Assembly (NCBI GenBank): GCA_963995505.1
Contig: OZ023187.1
Coordinates: forward strand, 14,657,176-14,721,175
Length of the DNA: 64,000 nt
Direction of reading: 5' to 3'
Origin: Hypericum androsaemum
Lineage: Eukaryota > Streptophyta > Magnoliopsida > Malpighiales > Hypericaceae
Part shown: piece after piece, positions 10,780 to 22,357 of the stretch
Position numbering within the stretch: the stretch's first letter is position 1
Layout: each line of letters opens with the position of its first letter
Translations under genes and position numbers: made by a program
The notes under the pieces: generated by a model
Told to the model about the DNA's origin: nothing
The model's input: the letters and a program-made list of their open reading frames with translations, nothing else
Databases searched by the model: none

Positions 10780-11863
10780 CTTCTGATTTGGCTTTTAAGA
10801 GATAAACCTATGTGCTCTAGAAAAAGCATCAACAATAGTCAAAAATAAGAGAAACCATCAAAAAAGTAATTAAATATGGACTCCAAACATCCACAAGAAT
10901 TAAGCCAAAGCAAATACTTGCAATGTTGTTGCTAGATTAAAAAGGAGATCTCATATGTTCAGCATAGTGATAACTATCACATGGAACATTAATGCTGACT
11001 GAAACAGAGGGACAAATATTTTTAAGAACTCGAGCTTTTGAGCTAGATATGTGTCCTAGCCTACAATGCCAAAGATCTAAATCATGAGTGATATAGTTGC
11101 TAGAGGAGAAATGCTAAACACGTTGTTGGTCTCGTATTGGTAAGTCATCAGCCAACTGTCTTATCAATATCAAGTTGAATGTAAAATCAGGAACATATAA
11201 AATATTAAACACAGTAAGTTCTAATGAAAGCTTTACTGTGCCAATGTGAGTTTCCTGAATCTTAGAGTTTTTAGGATATGTCACACACAGGAGGTAAAAA
11301 CTTGAATTCCAAGAAGTAATTGAGGTTGTAGGATATGTGTTGCAGCCCCCGAATTTAGAATCCACGTATTCTGATCCATATCTATTAATAGTGATTGCAG
11401 CAAACTACAGACATAAAAAGTACATGCAGAGGCATTCATGGAATTACGACTCAGAGACAAAGTTGATCTGAAATACAGATCCATCCTTCATCACAAAATT
11501 TGAATATTTTGCATTTCCCATGCCTTGTGACATGGTTTGCTGCATCATTGTCATTAGTCCTTGCATTTGTGGCAAAAACTAAATTTACTATTGGCTTAGG
11601 TGTGTATCCTGGTGAAAATCTATGTAACTTGAAGCATTTTTCAATGGTGTGGCCATCTCTTCAACAATAAGTGCAATGTGGTCTTTTAGAGCCAAACTTC
11701 TTAGCTGCAGTTTGAGTGACAAAGTAGTGGGAACTTCTGCAGCAAATTTGGTCATTCTGGGCAACTCAATCAATTCTCTCTCATACTGTGTGACCAAGTA
11801 CATCACTCTACTTATAGTGATCTGAGTTCTAATGTGTGAAACATTCTCATTCAAGCCAGTCAC
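10780..11863 (-). pseudogene. Second Copia gag-pol fossil
   Basis: On the minus strand from right to left: a gag end with MTGLNENVSHIRTQI, a decayed zinc knuckle split by frame changes, the protease region with WILNSGAATHI (normally DSGAT) and FNILYVPDFTFNLI, the pre-integrase motif LWHCRLGHIS near 11070, and the integrase start FGLILVDVWSPY near 10905. Frames change repeatedly and stops are common. The D-to-N change in the protease box alone would inactivate it. This element differs in sequence type from the one at 2323-9038 and is inverted relative to it. Confidence 0.8.
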
Positions 11864-13035
11864 AACTTACCAAGTAATATGGCAATAAACCTTAAGATGG
11901 GCTCTCACCTAGCATAGGTACTAGAAGATAAAGATGTAGGTAATGGTGTATGATCTTTGTATTCACAACTTACTAAGGAATAATTTACAAGAGGGTATCC
12001 CACCAAGATCATTCACCAGAATCCCACCCAACATTTCTTAATTTAGCTGGTCACACCATTTGAGCTTCCCTGTCAACTTGAGGGGATCAAATTAATTTGA
12101 TTCTCAACACTTATTAATAATTTCATAAGTAGGTATTTCAAAACAACAAGTATTTCGATCAACGAATGTTGATATTATTCTAATTTAACAAAGAAGTTTT
12201 GAGTTCAAGTTATTAGAAATGTGATAGTGTTGAATACTTGTTATAACTGTTGCACAAATAAATTCATTTTTCAATTAAACACATATTCATGTTGAGTCTC
12301 GTATAATAAAAATATAGTAGAGATGGTATAAAACTGGGCAGGACAAGATACTTAACTGAATGCCCATTTTTGGGTTATTTTTTACAATATAATTACTAGT
12401 GTCATTATAACGCCTCTTGATATGATAGTATGTCTCCACAGATCAAAGGAAGCGCACCTTATTGATATGAATAGTAGAATCAAATCATTTGAGTGTTTTG
12501 GAACATATCAACCCTTTCTTAACATATCCAGGGGTATCACATTCATACATCCTCAATTACGCGACATCCTCATCGTGCCAAATTTGTGCAATTCCATGAT
12601 CCCTCATTTTTGGGTGTGGGATCGGTTTGGCCATGCCTCCTTTCACCTAGATTATGTTGAAGGAGCCGCTCATTTTTGTAGTTTTCTTAATTATTATTTA
12701 TTACTTGTAAAGAGAAAATTGGTAAGTCAAGATAAAAAATCATTGATTTTAGTAGTTCGACTTCTTCACTCGTAAGTATTGGTGTGAGATAATTTTTAGT
12801 CGTTACTCCAAATATTTTATCTTTCTCCCCCTATGCGATAGAATTAAACTTTTGTTCCTTTTAAAATTTGAAAAATTCCAAATTTGTTTTCTATTAATGT
12901 CATTACACTTATCATTATTAATAACTTTTATCTTTTAATATTCGGGTACACGTACAAAATTTATGGATTTATCTCAATTCACAAGATATTTTAATTTCCA
13001 TTCAATTGCACATAGAATCCAAAAAAAATTAATAA
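11864..13035. other. Intergenic DNA, no supported gene
   Basis: AT-rich. One 117-codon ORF (12422-12775, plus strand) resembles nothing I know. The last 90 bp before the MULE resemble sequence at 16262-16340 (TAGAATCCAAAAAA and, across the MULE, CTTTGACTAAAAATT). This suggests a small local tandem repeat of host DNA that both DNA transposons entered. Confidence 0.4.
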
Positions 13036-13190
13036 AATAATTTAGGGCAAATTACCCTCAGGTCCTTTGGTTATGGTCTCCCTACTCTTAGGGTCCCTAA
13101 GTTTATAAAATTAATTTTGCGGTCCTCCGTGTTTGGTTTTAGATACTTTCGGGTCCTTGGCTGACGTCACCACCATTTTTCTTGTCATGG

Positions 13191-14706
13191 TGATGTACGA
13201 GAAATTGACAAGCAATTAAATGCACAAATAAATAGTATAGTGGAAAGTAGGCTTATCGAACTGAGGGTTGAACACGAAATCGAAACAATCAATTATGTGA
13301 AGCGGGAGAATTAAAGATTTTATGAGAAAGTAAACAAGGTCATAAGGGAATAAACGAAATCACAAACGTAAAGAAACAAATTGTTATTCAGTGGAGATAA
13401 ACGAGCACGATACCCTTATGGATTGACTACCTATGTCAAGATTATGATTCTATGAAGTTATTATAGTACCCAGAGTGTTCTAAAGCATCTCCCTAATGCT
13501 TTCGCTCATTAGGGTGACAAAATCAAGATAGAAAAGGCTTAGATTATTAATCAACGCTTTCGCTCATCAATTAGACCTAGAACTAAACTAATCTAAATTA
13601 TGACGATTCCTCATAATGGATTATTCTTACGATATTAAGATGTCTCATTAATACCTAAGAATATGCTAATTGGTTCTTTCCATTAACTCAAGTTCCTTTC
13701 GGTCCACTATCATCAACTCACATCATAATCTAAGTGACCAATTTAGATTAACCATTAAGTATACCAATTAATAACTAACACAAAAGATAATCGAACTACA
13801 ACCTAACATAGATAATCAATCACATATTAGGGCATCGCACTCACAAGAAAACTACTCGCTAAGCATAATCATGAAGCACAAGATAACAATGAAGGACATG
13901 GTGTAGAACATCATAAAAGATAGATAAATAGAGGACTTAGTCATTGGAGCAAGCCGTTTCGATCTCCTCCTCCAGCTAGACCTCCACGTGGCTTTATTAA
14001 TATCAAAGAGTAATTCTCAAGGTCTGGAATAATGATATAATATATAAGAGCTAATGGCCTATATATAGCCAAAACTAACTAGATAATAGGAAAACCTAGA
14101 TGAGGTTAACCTAAAATAGAAGTTCTATGGCCAATCACAAGAGGCTTAGAATGAGGAAAATAACTAAAATATAATATTGTAGAGTCAAAACATGGGCCAA
14201 AAGTCGTAGCAAATCAAAATGGGTCAAAATTTTGTCTAAAAAAAAGTCTAAAAATTCTGGATATGGGGGACCTGGCGGGCGCCAGGTCAGATTTCTGTAA
14301 CTCAATTGGGGCCCTCCAAGTATTTGGCACTCGCTGGGGTCGATCACCTTCGTCGTGTCTTTGTATTTTCCAATTTTGACCATCTTCCGCTCTGAATTTG
14401 GCCTCAACTATAAAAGACAAAATGTAGATCTCTTTTCTAGCTTTTCAACGAAATCTTATTGTTGTAATCCGATGCTCGAGCAGAAAGTTATAGCTCTTGC
14501 AATATGATCTATTGAAATCACCCCTTCAACGGCCTCCAATGAGCTTTACTTCCTATCACAAAATATGACAAAGGATAGAAGTCCATTCCAAGACTCAAAC
14601 ACATAGAAATGACAAAAGACTCAATGGGACAAGGTAAAAATGAATGAAAACACAATTAAACACTTGCGAAACACATAATAAAACACGAGTGCTTGCACGC
14701 TCATCA
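13191..14706. repeat. Gypsy-like solo LTR nested in the MULE
   Basis: The segment begins TGATG and ends CATCA. It is flanked by CATGG (13186-13190) and CATAG (14707-14711), a 4-of-5 target duplication, and splits the MULE interior. It has no coding capacity or internal domain, and TATA-like boxes occur at about 14055 (minus) and 14408 (plus). LTR length and termini suggest a solo LTR left by recombination. The superfamily is inferred only from size and style. Confidence 0.55.
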
Positions 14707-14936
14707 CATAGAAATGACCAAAATACCCTTAACCAGAAATAAAAAATTACCATATTCAACCTCTAAAACACTATGAACACCAAGAACAATATCTGCCAAA
14801 ATGACCGGACGACAAACTAACAAAAATCTACTATCTACAGTTTGAAAAGCTGTTTGCTAATTAACCAACTAATTGTGCAGTATTAAATTAAAGAGAGGAA
14901 AAAAGGGGATTAGAGAGGGGGGGACGAGAGCGAGAC

Positions 14937-15099
14937 CTAGGGCGAGGTGGAGGGCATCGAGGTCACCAAGCTGGGCTACGGCAGCGAGGTCTCGTAGGTA
15001 GGGAGGGATGTCAGAGTCGAGGTCGGCGTCGCCCTGGAAGAGGGCGTTCTCCTCCTCAGTCTCCTCTTCCTCCATCAAGCCCTCGTGATGTACGACCAT
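14937..15099 (-). pseudogene. Captured first exon resembling an ankyrin-repeat protein
   Basis: The ATG at 15099 opens MVVHHEGLMEEEETEEENAL, an acidic N-terminus. It continues DIPPYLRDLAAVAQLGDLDA and ends at a GT splice donor (exon end 14937). The RDLAAxAQLGDxDALxxAL pattern is that of the first ankyrin helix pair in plant ankyrin proteins, as I recall the family. The piece includes upstream UTR-like sequence and the start of an intron, then stops; the rest of the gene is absent. Lying inside MULE inverted repeats, it is best read as transduplicated host DNA. Confidence 0.55.
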
Positions 15100-15624
15100 T
15101 ACGCTCTTTTTAAAAGGCGACCGATTATCTCCATGTCTTTCTTCTCCTTTCGCGATGGCGGGTTTAACATTAAATTTTCTTAATTTTTAGCTTTGTCGAT
15201 TTGGGGGTTTCTTCATCTTGGTCGTCCTCTGGTGGAATTGAAGCTGGCCGGTGAATGAACGACGCCTGATCGAAACTGGAAAAAAAGAGGTGAAGATGGT
15301 GTTTGTTATTTTCGATGTTGTGTTCTTAGGGTTTGGTTCTTGATGATACAAGATTGAAGGTTGAAGATGGTATTTAAAGGTTGAAGATGATGATTTTTCT
15401 TCTTCTTTTTGTTTAAGGGTATATCCATCATTTTCTAGATAAAAAATTAAAAAAAGACTGATGACGTCAGCGAGGGACCCGAGAATTTCTAAAACCAAAC
15501 ACGGAGGACGACATAATAGATTTTGTAAACCTAGGGACCCTAGGGATAGAGAGACCATAACCCAGGGACTTGAGGGTAATTTGCCCAATAATTTATTAAC
15601 TTTGACTAAAAATTGATAGATAAC

Positions 15625-16248
15625 TAGGGTCGAGCTTGAAACCCGCAAAACCGTAAAACTGATTGGCCGCGAAACTGATCGACTGATAAAATTCAAACCA
15701 CACACTTAAATAGTTTCGTGGTGCAGTTTCAAACCAAAACTGATTTGGTGCAGTGTAGTTTCGATGTTGGTCTCAAACCGTACCGACCGACCGCGAAACC
15801 GATTAATTGAAATGACGTCGTTTTAGTATACGTGTATTATGTGAAAAAATGCATTGTTTTGTTTTAGTATATAAACCTTTTTTTGTCCCATAAACTTCTT
15901 CCCACAAGCCTGAAAGCCACAACTCTCCTCTCCTACTCAGCTACTCCCATTCGCTTCCAATTTCCCGATCTTGATTAACAACCAGAAACTTCACGGCCTC
16001 TTCAACCTCCGGCAACGGTAGCATCCGGCCTCCAGCGCACTCCTCCCTCTCGTCGTACTCCACTAAATGGGCTTAACAAAATGGGCCCAATTTTGCGGTG
16101 CAAACTGCAAACCACAAAACTATCAAACCGCACCACCGCGGTTTTCTTTGATACCGCCACACCGATGGTGCAGATTTTCACAAAACCAAATGTGCAGTTC
16201 GGTATGAATTTTTACACCGACACTACAAAATTGCACCGAACTCACCCC
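15625..16248. mobile_element. Non-autonomous hAT-like element (624 bp)
   Basis: A perfect 8-bp direct repeat TAGATAAC (15617-15624 and 16249-16256) flanks the segment. The left end reads TAGGGTCGAG and the right end, inverted, GGGGTGAGTTCGGTGC, a short imperfect inverted repeat. The interior is rich in AAACCG/CCGCACC motifs typical of this plant MITE style and encodes nothing. The exact ends could shift by 2 bp because TA is shared with the target. Confidence 0.65.
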
Positions 16249-16256
16249 TAGATAAC

Positions 16257-16984
16257 GTTTCAATTTGCATTAAATGGTACGTAGAATCCAAAAAAGACAA
16301 TAAAATTACTAATGAACTTTGACTAAAAATTAATGGGTTGAATTCTTTAAAAAGTAAAGAATGAAAACGGTTTTAAATATTCAACCCTTCAACCCTATGT
16401 CAAGTGGTTGTAATCTCCCTCTTAAATATCCAAGTCTTGTCTAAATTTTATCATTCACATAAAAGATGATGGGTACCTATGTAATGTTGTTCATCTTATC
16501 TATTAGTTCGATTTACCATGATGTGAAAGGGTTAAGGAAAACAAAGGTACCCAAGTATACTCTATAGTTCTTAACCTAATTTCTTTGTTTTATTTTTTCT
16601 GTCTTATTATTTTCTAACTTGGAATGCATTATTTGCGTGGTTCTTAAGTAATTTTTTCCTTTTTTCTGACTATAATCAAATAAGATGAAGTTTTTTTTGG
16701 TCAAGGAAATAAGATGAAGTTAGTGATGAAATATTATGTTGTGGTTTCACTGCCTTAGTAAAACAGAATTAGGGGATTTTTCAAGAATCTTGTTTGTTTC
16801 AATTTGAATAAGCTGCCAATTATCAAAAGAAGATGAAGTTATGGAAATACAACGTTAATGAACGATTTTTTAAATATTAACAAATAGCTTATTATAACCG
16901 TAGATAAATCTATATGACTAGAGAGATGTTAGAGGATTACATATGAGAAGATTGGATTATAAGAGGGTTATATAATGTTAAACG
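16257..16984. other. Intergenic DNA, nothing recognised
   Basis: AT-rich sequence with no coding or repeat signal beyond the host motif similarity to the left flank of the MULE. Confidence 0.5.
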
Positions 16985-17095
16985 TGGAACCTAGTTTAAT
17001 TGGTGATTACGTTTTTTAACTTAACTAGATCTCAAATTCGAGTCCTCAATATTTTTTTGAAAAGTTTTGCCACCTTTCAAAAGTCTAACTAGCTC
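16985..17095 (+). mobile_element. tRNA-derived SINE-like sequence
   Basis: A Pol III A box TAGTTTAATTGG (16992-17003) and a B box AATTCGAGTCC (17035-17045) are spaced about 32 bp apart, as in tRNA heads. The region cannot fold as a functional tRNA by eye. The 3' end and target duplication are unclear. Confidence 0.4.
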
Positions 17096-19123
17096 GAATC
17101 CTGATTAGTCAAATGAATGGGTACCAAATGGTATAAAAAATATAAGGTTAAAGGGTTACATAAGGGGAGATTGGATAATTTTTTATAAAAGTAATGGGAT
17201 AACTAGTAGGGTAGAAAAATAGCGCTTCTTATTATCTATCAACTCGAAATCGTTACTCCCAATTTTACTTTATGTTACTTTGTATCTTATCCAACTGGAC
17301 TTAAACAAAACTAGATCACACCATATTCTTTCAACTTTAATCCAATCCAAATATATGTTTAGTAATCTAAAATATATGCTAAAAACTTCTTAATGAACTT
17401 TTAAACAAAACACTTGCAAGTGAATAAGTTAGCCAAAATTGAAAGAAAGTAGAAAAGAAACATAACCATATAACCTTGATACCTTTCATTCTTCACCGAT
17501 ACTATTATTCCATTTTTAAAGTAGTGCATCAAACAACTTTAAACTTATTGTCTTAAATTTTTTTACTACTATTTTTTTATTAAATTCACTTAACAATTTA
17601 ATTCTTATTTTCTTCACATTTAGAGTAATCATATTATCTTTAGCTTTCAAATTCTTAGATAATCTTTTAAAATGGAAGTTTAGAGTCATGTTTCATTTTA
17701 TTAATTTTTTTTGTAGTCCTCATTTATTGAGTGCATTGATATATATAAGCAACCGACTTTGCAACATCCCATGCTCCAAAATCATAAATTTCAGGTATTT
17801 ATCTTATTTGTATCATGGACTCAAGATAAATATTAGTGATTTTTTTCCTAAACAACTATTATCCATGTGTAAAGATGGAGCCAAACTTCAAAATGAAAAG
17901 TGACCCGAAAGGCGAAACACTTGGATTCTTTGAAGATAGTATTTGTCCAAATAGTTTTGTACCTATTCAACGGAGACAAGGTAGAGTAATACAATAACTA
18001 ACACTGAATTATCCTGGACAACATGTAAGTTTACAAATACAATCACCCAAATTTTCTTTGAAATACTTTCACACGCTCATGCAAATTATCGTCATAATTT
18101 TTTAGTTAATTAATAGTTTTATTTAAATCAAAGAAGTGTTGCAATATCAAATTTTTATTTAATAGTACTTTAGAAAATACTACAAAATAATAGAATTATT
18201 TATTTATCAAGAGATAATCATGTGTGGTAGACTTAATAATGTGCGGTAACAAGAGAGCTTGAAAGCTTGTCCATGTCAAAGGGAGGTTGGAACACTTGAA
18301 TATTACTAAAATTAATATAATAATTTATAATCAGAAAATTTTTAGCATTTTAGATTTTATATATTTTTTTCAAATAGAATTTATATTTTTACATTTATAT
18401 TGAGTCATTTAAAATTTATTTTTCTCTTAAATTTTACTGAAATTAAATTAGTCAAAATTTTTCTATTACTTATATTGTGACAACCATAACATTGATCATG
18501 CACAAGTAAAATTAGCCTCACACTCTCCCAACAAAGCTTGCTATTTTGAATCCATTTGTTCTTTATGCTTCCATATTATTTGTTTGGCACCATATCAATA
18601 ATTTAATTGAATGTTAACTCCACTTAACACAACTTCGATCATTAAATTCCACGAATAAATCAATCTGAAAAAGAAAAGAAAAGATTAAAAAATCCAGTAA
18701 CTCAATGCACCTCTTGCGACCCCATAATATAACCGCAACATTGAAGTACAAGATGGTCTCGAAGGGGCATTAAAATAATGGAGTTCACCAAGAGGATCTA
18801 TTAGATTTATTTCTTTAATTAAGATTGTATTTTTTATACTAATTTTTGTTTGTCCTATTGTGTTCGTATTTGTAACTTGAACAATGAAATAGTTTGCGAC
18901 ATTGACCTAATGAAGAATATCATGGAGGTACCACAGCTATCACTATAGAACAACCATCGGTAGAACTAAATCAATTTAGTGGAGGATTAATTTGGATTCA
19001 TAACGGACCAACAAATGAAGTTAATGTAATTTCTATTAGATGGATGGTGAGTATCAATAATGGAGAATCTGTTTTTTATTGGGAGATTTTTGTTATATAT
19101 CCATTCATATCAAATAGTTATGA

Positions 19124-20166
19124 CTCCCCCTCAAGGTAACTTCCCATTTTATTAAAAATATCTCTCTCCCTCTCCCGAGAGTGGAGCTTTTCCTCTCCCT
19201 CTCTCGAGAGTGGAGCAATCCTCGGCACCGTCATCTCGATTGCCGCTACCTCTTTTACCGGTATCTTCGTCCCGGTTGTTGCCTCTCGGCTCCTACGTCA
19301 CCATCGTCGCCTGCCTCTCCGCTAATCCGTCATCGTCGTCGCCTCATCGCGTGCCTCTCCGCTACTCCGTCACTGTAGTCGCCTGCATGTCCTTCCATCC
19401 GGTTGTTGCTTGCCTCTCCGCTCCTCCGTCAATCGCCTCGCTTCATCGCCTGCCTCTCCGCTCCTCTGTCACCGTCGTCGCCTGCATCAACTTCCATTCT
19501 CACCGATCTCGCCATCTCAACCGCCTCGCCCCATCGCCCGCCTCCCCAATCTCGGTGCCGCCTCCCCGATCTGGCCTGATTTTCATCACCCACCTGTCCT
19601 GATCTGCACGGCTGGGCTTTTTTGAGGTCCCCGGGGAGGATGCTCGAACCTGATCTCCTCTCTGGTCGGTTCTCTGTTATTTATGTTCCACTTTTTAATT
19701 ATTTCTTTTCTGTCTTTATTATTTTCGGTTGATTCTGTCTTTGTGTGTTTGATGTTATTCTCGAATCACACGTGTTTAGTGATTGCGTCGGGCTTTTGTT
19801 TATGTTTGGATTGTCTTTCATACAATCTGAAGTCCTTTCAGATCTCGTTACATGTCCGATGGTTGCGGGTGGAGAAGCTTGTCTTAGTCAATTTACGTCG
19901 ACCTTGACTCTCATCTGAGTGTTTTACATTCAGATGCCCTCTTGACGATGACTTGAGGTTATTGGCCGAAGCTTGCTTTGGCATAACTCTGCCCCGGTCG
20001 TCGGCCTTTGTCCATCGCTCCCCCCTGTGCCACCTTGCTGTCATTGGACTGGCTCTTATTTTCTACTTAGATTTTGTGTCTTGTGTCTGTATTTCTGCTT
20101 CGTTTTTTATCTTATACTTGTAATATATTTTTAATATAGGCTTCTTGCGACTTTATCTCTCAAAAA
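19124..20166 (+). mobile_element. LINE-like retroposon insertion (1043 bp) with 17-bp target duplication
   Basis: ATATCAAATAGTTATGA occurs at 19107-19123 and 20167-20183, immediately flanking the insert. The right end reads GGCTTCTTGCGACTTTATCTCT then CAAAAAA, a plant LINE-style 3' end with a short A tail. The left half is C/T-rich with repeated GCCTGCCTCTCCGCT motifs and no RT is present, so it is a short, deleted or non-autonomous member. It lies in the intron between neprosin blocks c and d. Confidence 0.8.
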
Positions 20167-21095
20167 ATATCAAATAGTTATGATATAATACTATTTTAAC
20201 AATAGACTTCATTTGCATGCAAAGTTAATGTTATCATCCCGAAAGATGCAAACACGTAAGATACTTAGTAGCCTATTAAGATAATTAGCAAGACTTAATT
20301 ATTTTAAAATAAACTTAACATCTAACAAATCACAAGTCTTTACAAAGGAAATTACTCCTTAAACTTCAATAAAATATTATTGTGGTTAAATAGTTAATTT
20401 TGGTAAATTCGCACGTACAAGAAATTATAGTTGTGAGTAGATTCCAAATTTAAAGCAAATACGTTATCATAAATCAAAAGGGTCCAATAACAATACAATA
20501 ATTAAATCTTATAGACTGAATGACATAAATATTTAACATTCTCTCAAAATAAATCAAATGTATAATATTGCAACATATATTGAGAAATCTCCAAAGAATT
20601 TGCAATAATTATATACTCTTAAATAAGTTTCAATTTAACTTTGATATCATTATTTTAGGTATAACCAAAACTCTATGGTGACAAATTATCTCATATTACA
20701 GGATTTTGGACGGTAACCAACGACTCTCTTTCATCAACTACGATTTTTCTATTCTACATTATATTTGTATATATCTCACTAATTATAAAATACTTTGTTT
20801 ATGCAGGGAAATGGTTACAAAAATAGTTGCTACAATACATTATGTCCAAGATTTGTGTAAATTGACCAAAAAATATATTTAGGCCAACATTTTAAAAAAC
20901 AATTTGGTACTGGTCCGAAAAAACAATCTGAAATCAAACCCGTAATAGCTCAGGTAAATTACATGGAAGAGTAATTTATATATTTAATTAATATAGAAAA
21001 TATTTTTTCTCTATCATCAGTATTATGCACTCTTACCATATGTTTGAACATAAAAAGATTTAAATCTCATTTCATTTTTATATGAGTTCTATGAG

Positions 21096-21304
21096 CAGGG
21101 GCGGAGCCAGAAATTTTTTCGTGTGGGGACAATATAAAGAATGCCTAAATTTTTTTAAGATTTGATTTCAATTTTTAGGTTGATTAATTTTTTAGTGGGG
21201 TCAATTTCTAATTTTAGTGGGGACATATATTAAAAAATATACCTAGTTATTAAAAAAACAAAAAATTAATTGCCCCCACAAAAATGTACGTGGCTCCGCC
21301 CCTG
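21096..21304. mobile_element. hAT MITE (209 bp)
   Basis: Terminal inverted repeats CAGGGGCGGAGCCA and TGGCTCCGCCCCTG are the classic hAT ends. The 8-bp target duplication TCTATGAG lies at 21088-21095 and 21305-21312. The diverged third copy of this locus has a single TCTATGAG (63765-63772) and no element, a clean empty site. Confidence 0.97.
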
Positions 21305-22153
21305 TCTATGAGGCATTTACTCGAATTTTTGTTAATAGTTGAATTTAAAAGATAATATAATGATTTAGAATTAGACTAGAGCAAATTAAGTTTATTTGTT
21401 TACCTTCGTTTTAATTGTTTTATAACTATTATTTTTATTAATACTAACACCATAATACAACAAATTATAACTTTTATTTGTTTTCATTTGATAGTGATAT
21501 TTGATGATTTATGAATACTGAATATACTAAAATCTCATAATATGTTAGTTACTTCTTAAACAATAGTTGATTATTTTGTGATAAATATGTTATAAATTAT
21601 TTATGGTTCTTAAGAGCTCTTTTTCTTCTTTTTTTTTCTTTCATTGAGAGCATGGATCAGCTATTAGACAAAATAGAAAGAATGTGCATAAGATGAAAGT
21701 ATGTGAAATATATATCTTATTCTGTTTCCTAATTTTCTGTTAATTCTTGCAGGATCAAGTATTGGGTAATTGGTGGTTGATGATTAATAATGTAAATATT
21801 GACTATTGGCCGAAAAAAATATTTACCCATTTGAATAAAGAAGCCATTGTCATTGCATTTGATAGAGTAACTTATGCACCTATAGGACAATCTAGCCTGC
21901 CCATGGAGAGAGGAATATTTGCTACTTGTGATAGTATAAGTTCATCAATTTTTCACATATTCTAATCGTTGATCCGACTGGTAATGTGGTTGATTTTGAC
22001 AATTCAAAGTCAACAACGGTTGTTGACAAAAAAATATGCTATAGCTTAATTAATTGGAGACACCATCGAATATTAGGAGAGACATTTTCTTATGGTGGTC
22101 CAGGTGGAGAAAAGTGTGGTAACTAGATAACATTTTTTTCATTGACAACATAT

Positions 22154-22357
22154 GAAAATGATTTAATCAATATCAATAAAAAGTTGTGCCTACCTTCAGA
22201 GGCATGGCATTACAAGATCTAGTCTTTGGAACTTACCACTTCATGTTTCGTTGACGAGATATGTAAATGATCTAACAAATATCAATAAAAAAGTTGTGCC
22301 CATCTTCGGAGGCATGGAATTTACAAGATCTAGTCAATGGAACTTACCACTTCATGT
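22154..22357. repeat. Local tandem duplication of about 112 bp
   Basis: A block from ATGATTTAATCAATATCAAT to ACCACTTCATGTT at 22154-22244 recurs with a few changes at 22266-22357, just downstream of the neprosin stop codon. It may be former 3' UTR. Confidence 0.75.

Larger units (their letters stand above)
13045..15586. mobile_element. Mutator-like element (Pack-MULE type), non-autonomous
   Basis: Both ends carry inverted repeats of about 128 bp beginning GGGCAAATTACCCTC, at roughly 80-85% identity (13045-13172 and 15459-15586). A perfect 9-bp target duplication AATAATTTA flanks it at 13036-13044 and 15587-15595. Long TIRs plus a 9-bp duplication define MULEs. No transposase is present. The interior holds a captured gene exon (14937-15099) and a nested LTR. 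The breakpoint of the 25-kb duplication (13600) falls inside this element, so only copy 1 has the left TIR. Confidence 0.9.
17717..22126 (+). pseudogene. Neprosin-domain (DUF239/DUF4409) gene, disrupted
   Basis: Five exon-like blocks follow the family order. Block a, 17717-17794, gives ECIDIYKQPTLQHPMLQNHK, the activation-peptide motif. Block b, 17875 to about 17980, contains SICPNSFVPIQRR. Block c, about 18905-19046, has EYHGGTTAITIEQPSVEL and GLIWIHNGPTNEVNVI. Block d, 20807-20953, has GNGYKNSCYNTLCPRFV. Block e, 21753-22126, has LGNWWLMINNVNIDYWPKKI and ends FSYGGPGGEKCGN-stop, the canonical C-terminus. Borders fit AG/GT. It is dead: block d has TAA where the family has Gln after PRFV, and block e has a frameshift near 21955. 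A retroposon sits in the c-d intron and a hAT MITE in the d-e intron. Neprosins are secreted glutamic-type peptidases (family knowledge). The first exon and signal peptide were not found. Confidence 0.85.

Noticed and set aside
12422..12775. 117-codon plus-strand ORF
   Set aside because: No family resemblance, no promoter signals, and in AT-rich DNA next to transposon fossils. Left as uncalled.
15187..15705. 172-codon minus-strand ORF (and its copy at 40444-40962)
   Set aside because: It runs across the right TIR of the MULE and into the hAT-like element. The composition follows the repeats and no family matches.
19210..19602. 130-codon Ser/Pro/Arg-rich ORF in C/T-rich DNA (and copy at 44467)
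   Set aside because: Low-complexity GCCTCTCCGCT repeats inside the retroposon produce open frames in several registers. No domain.
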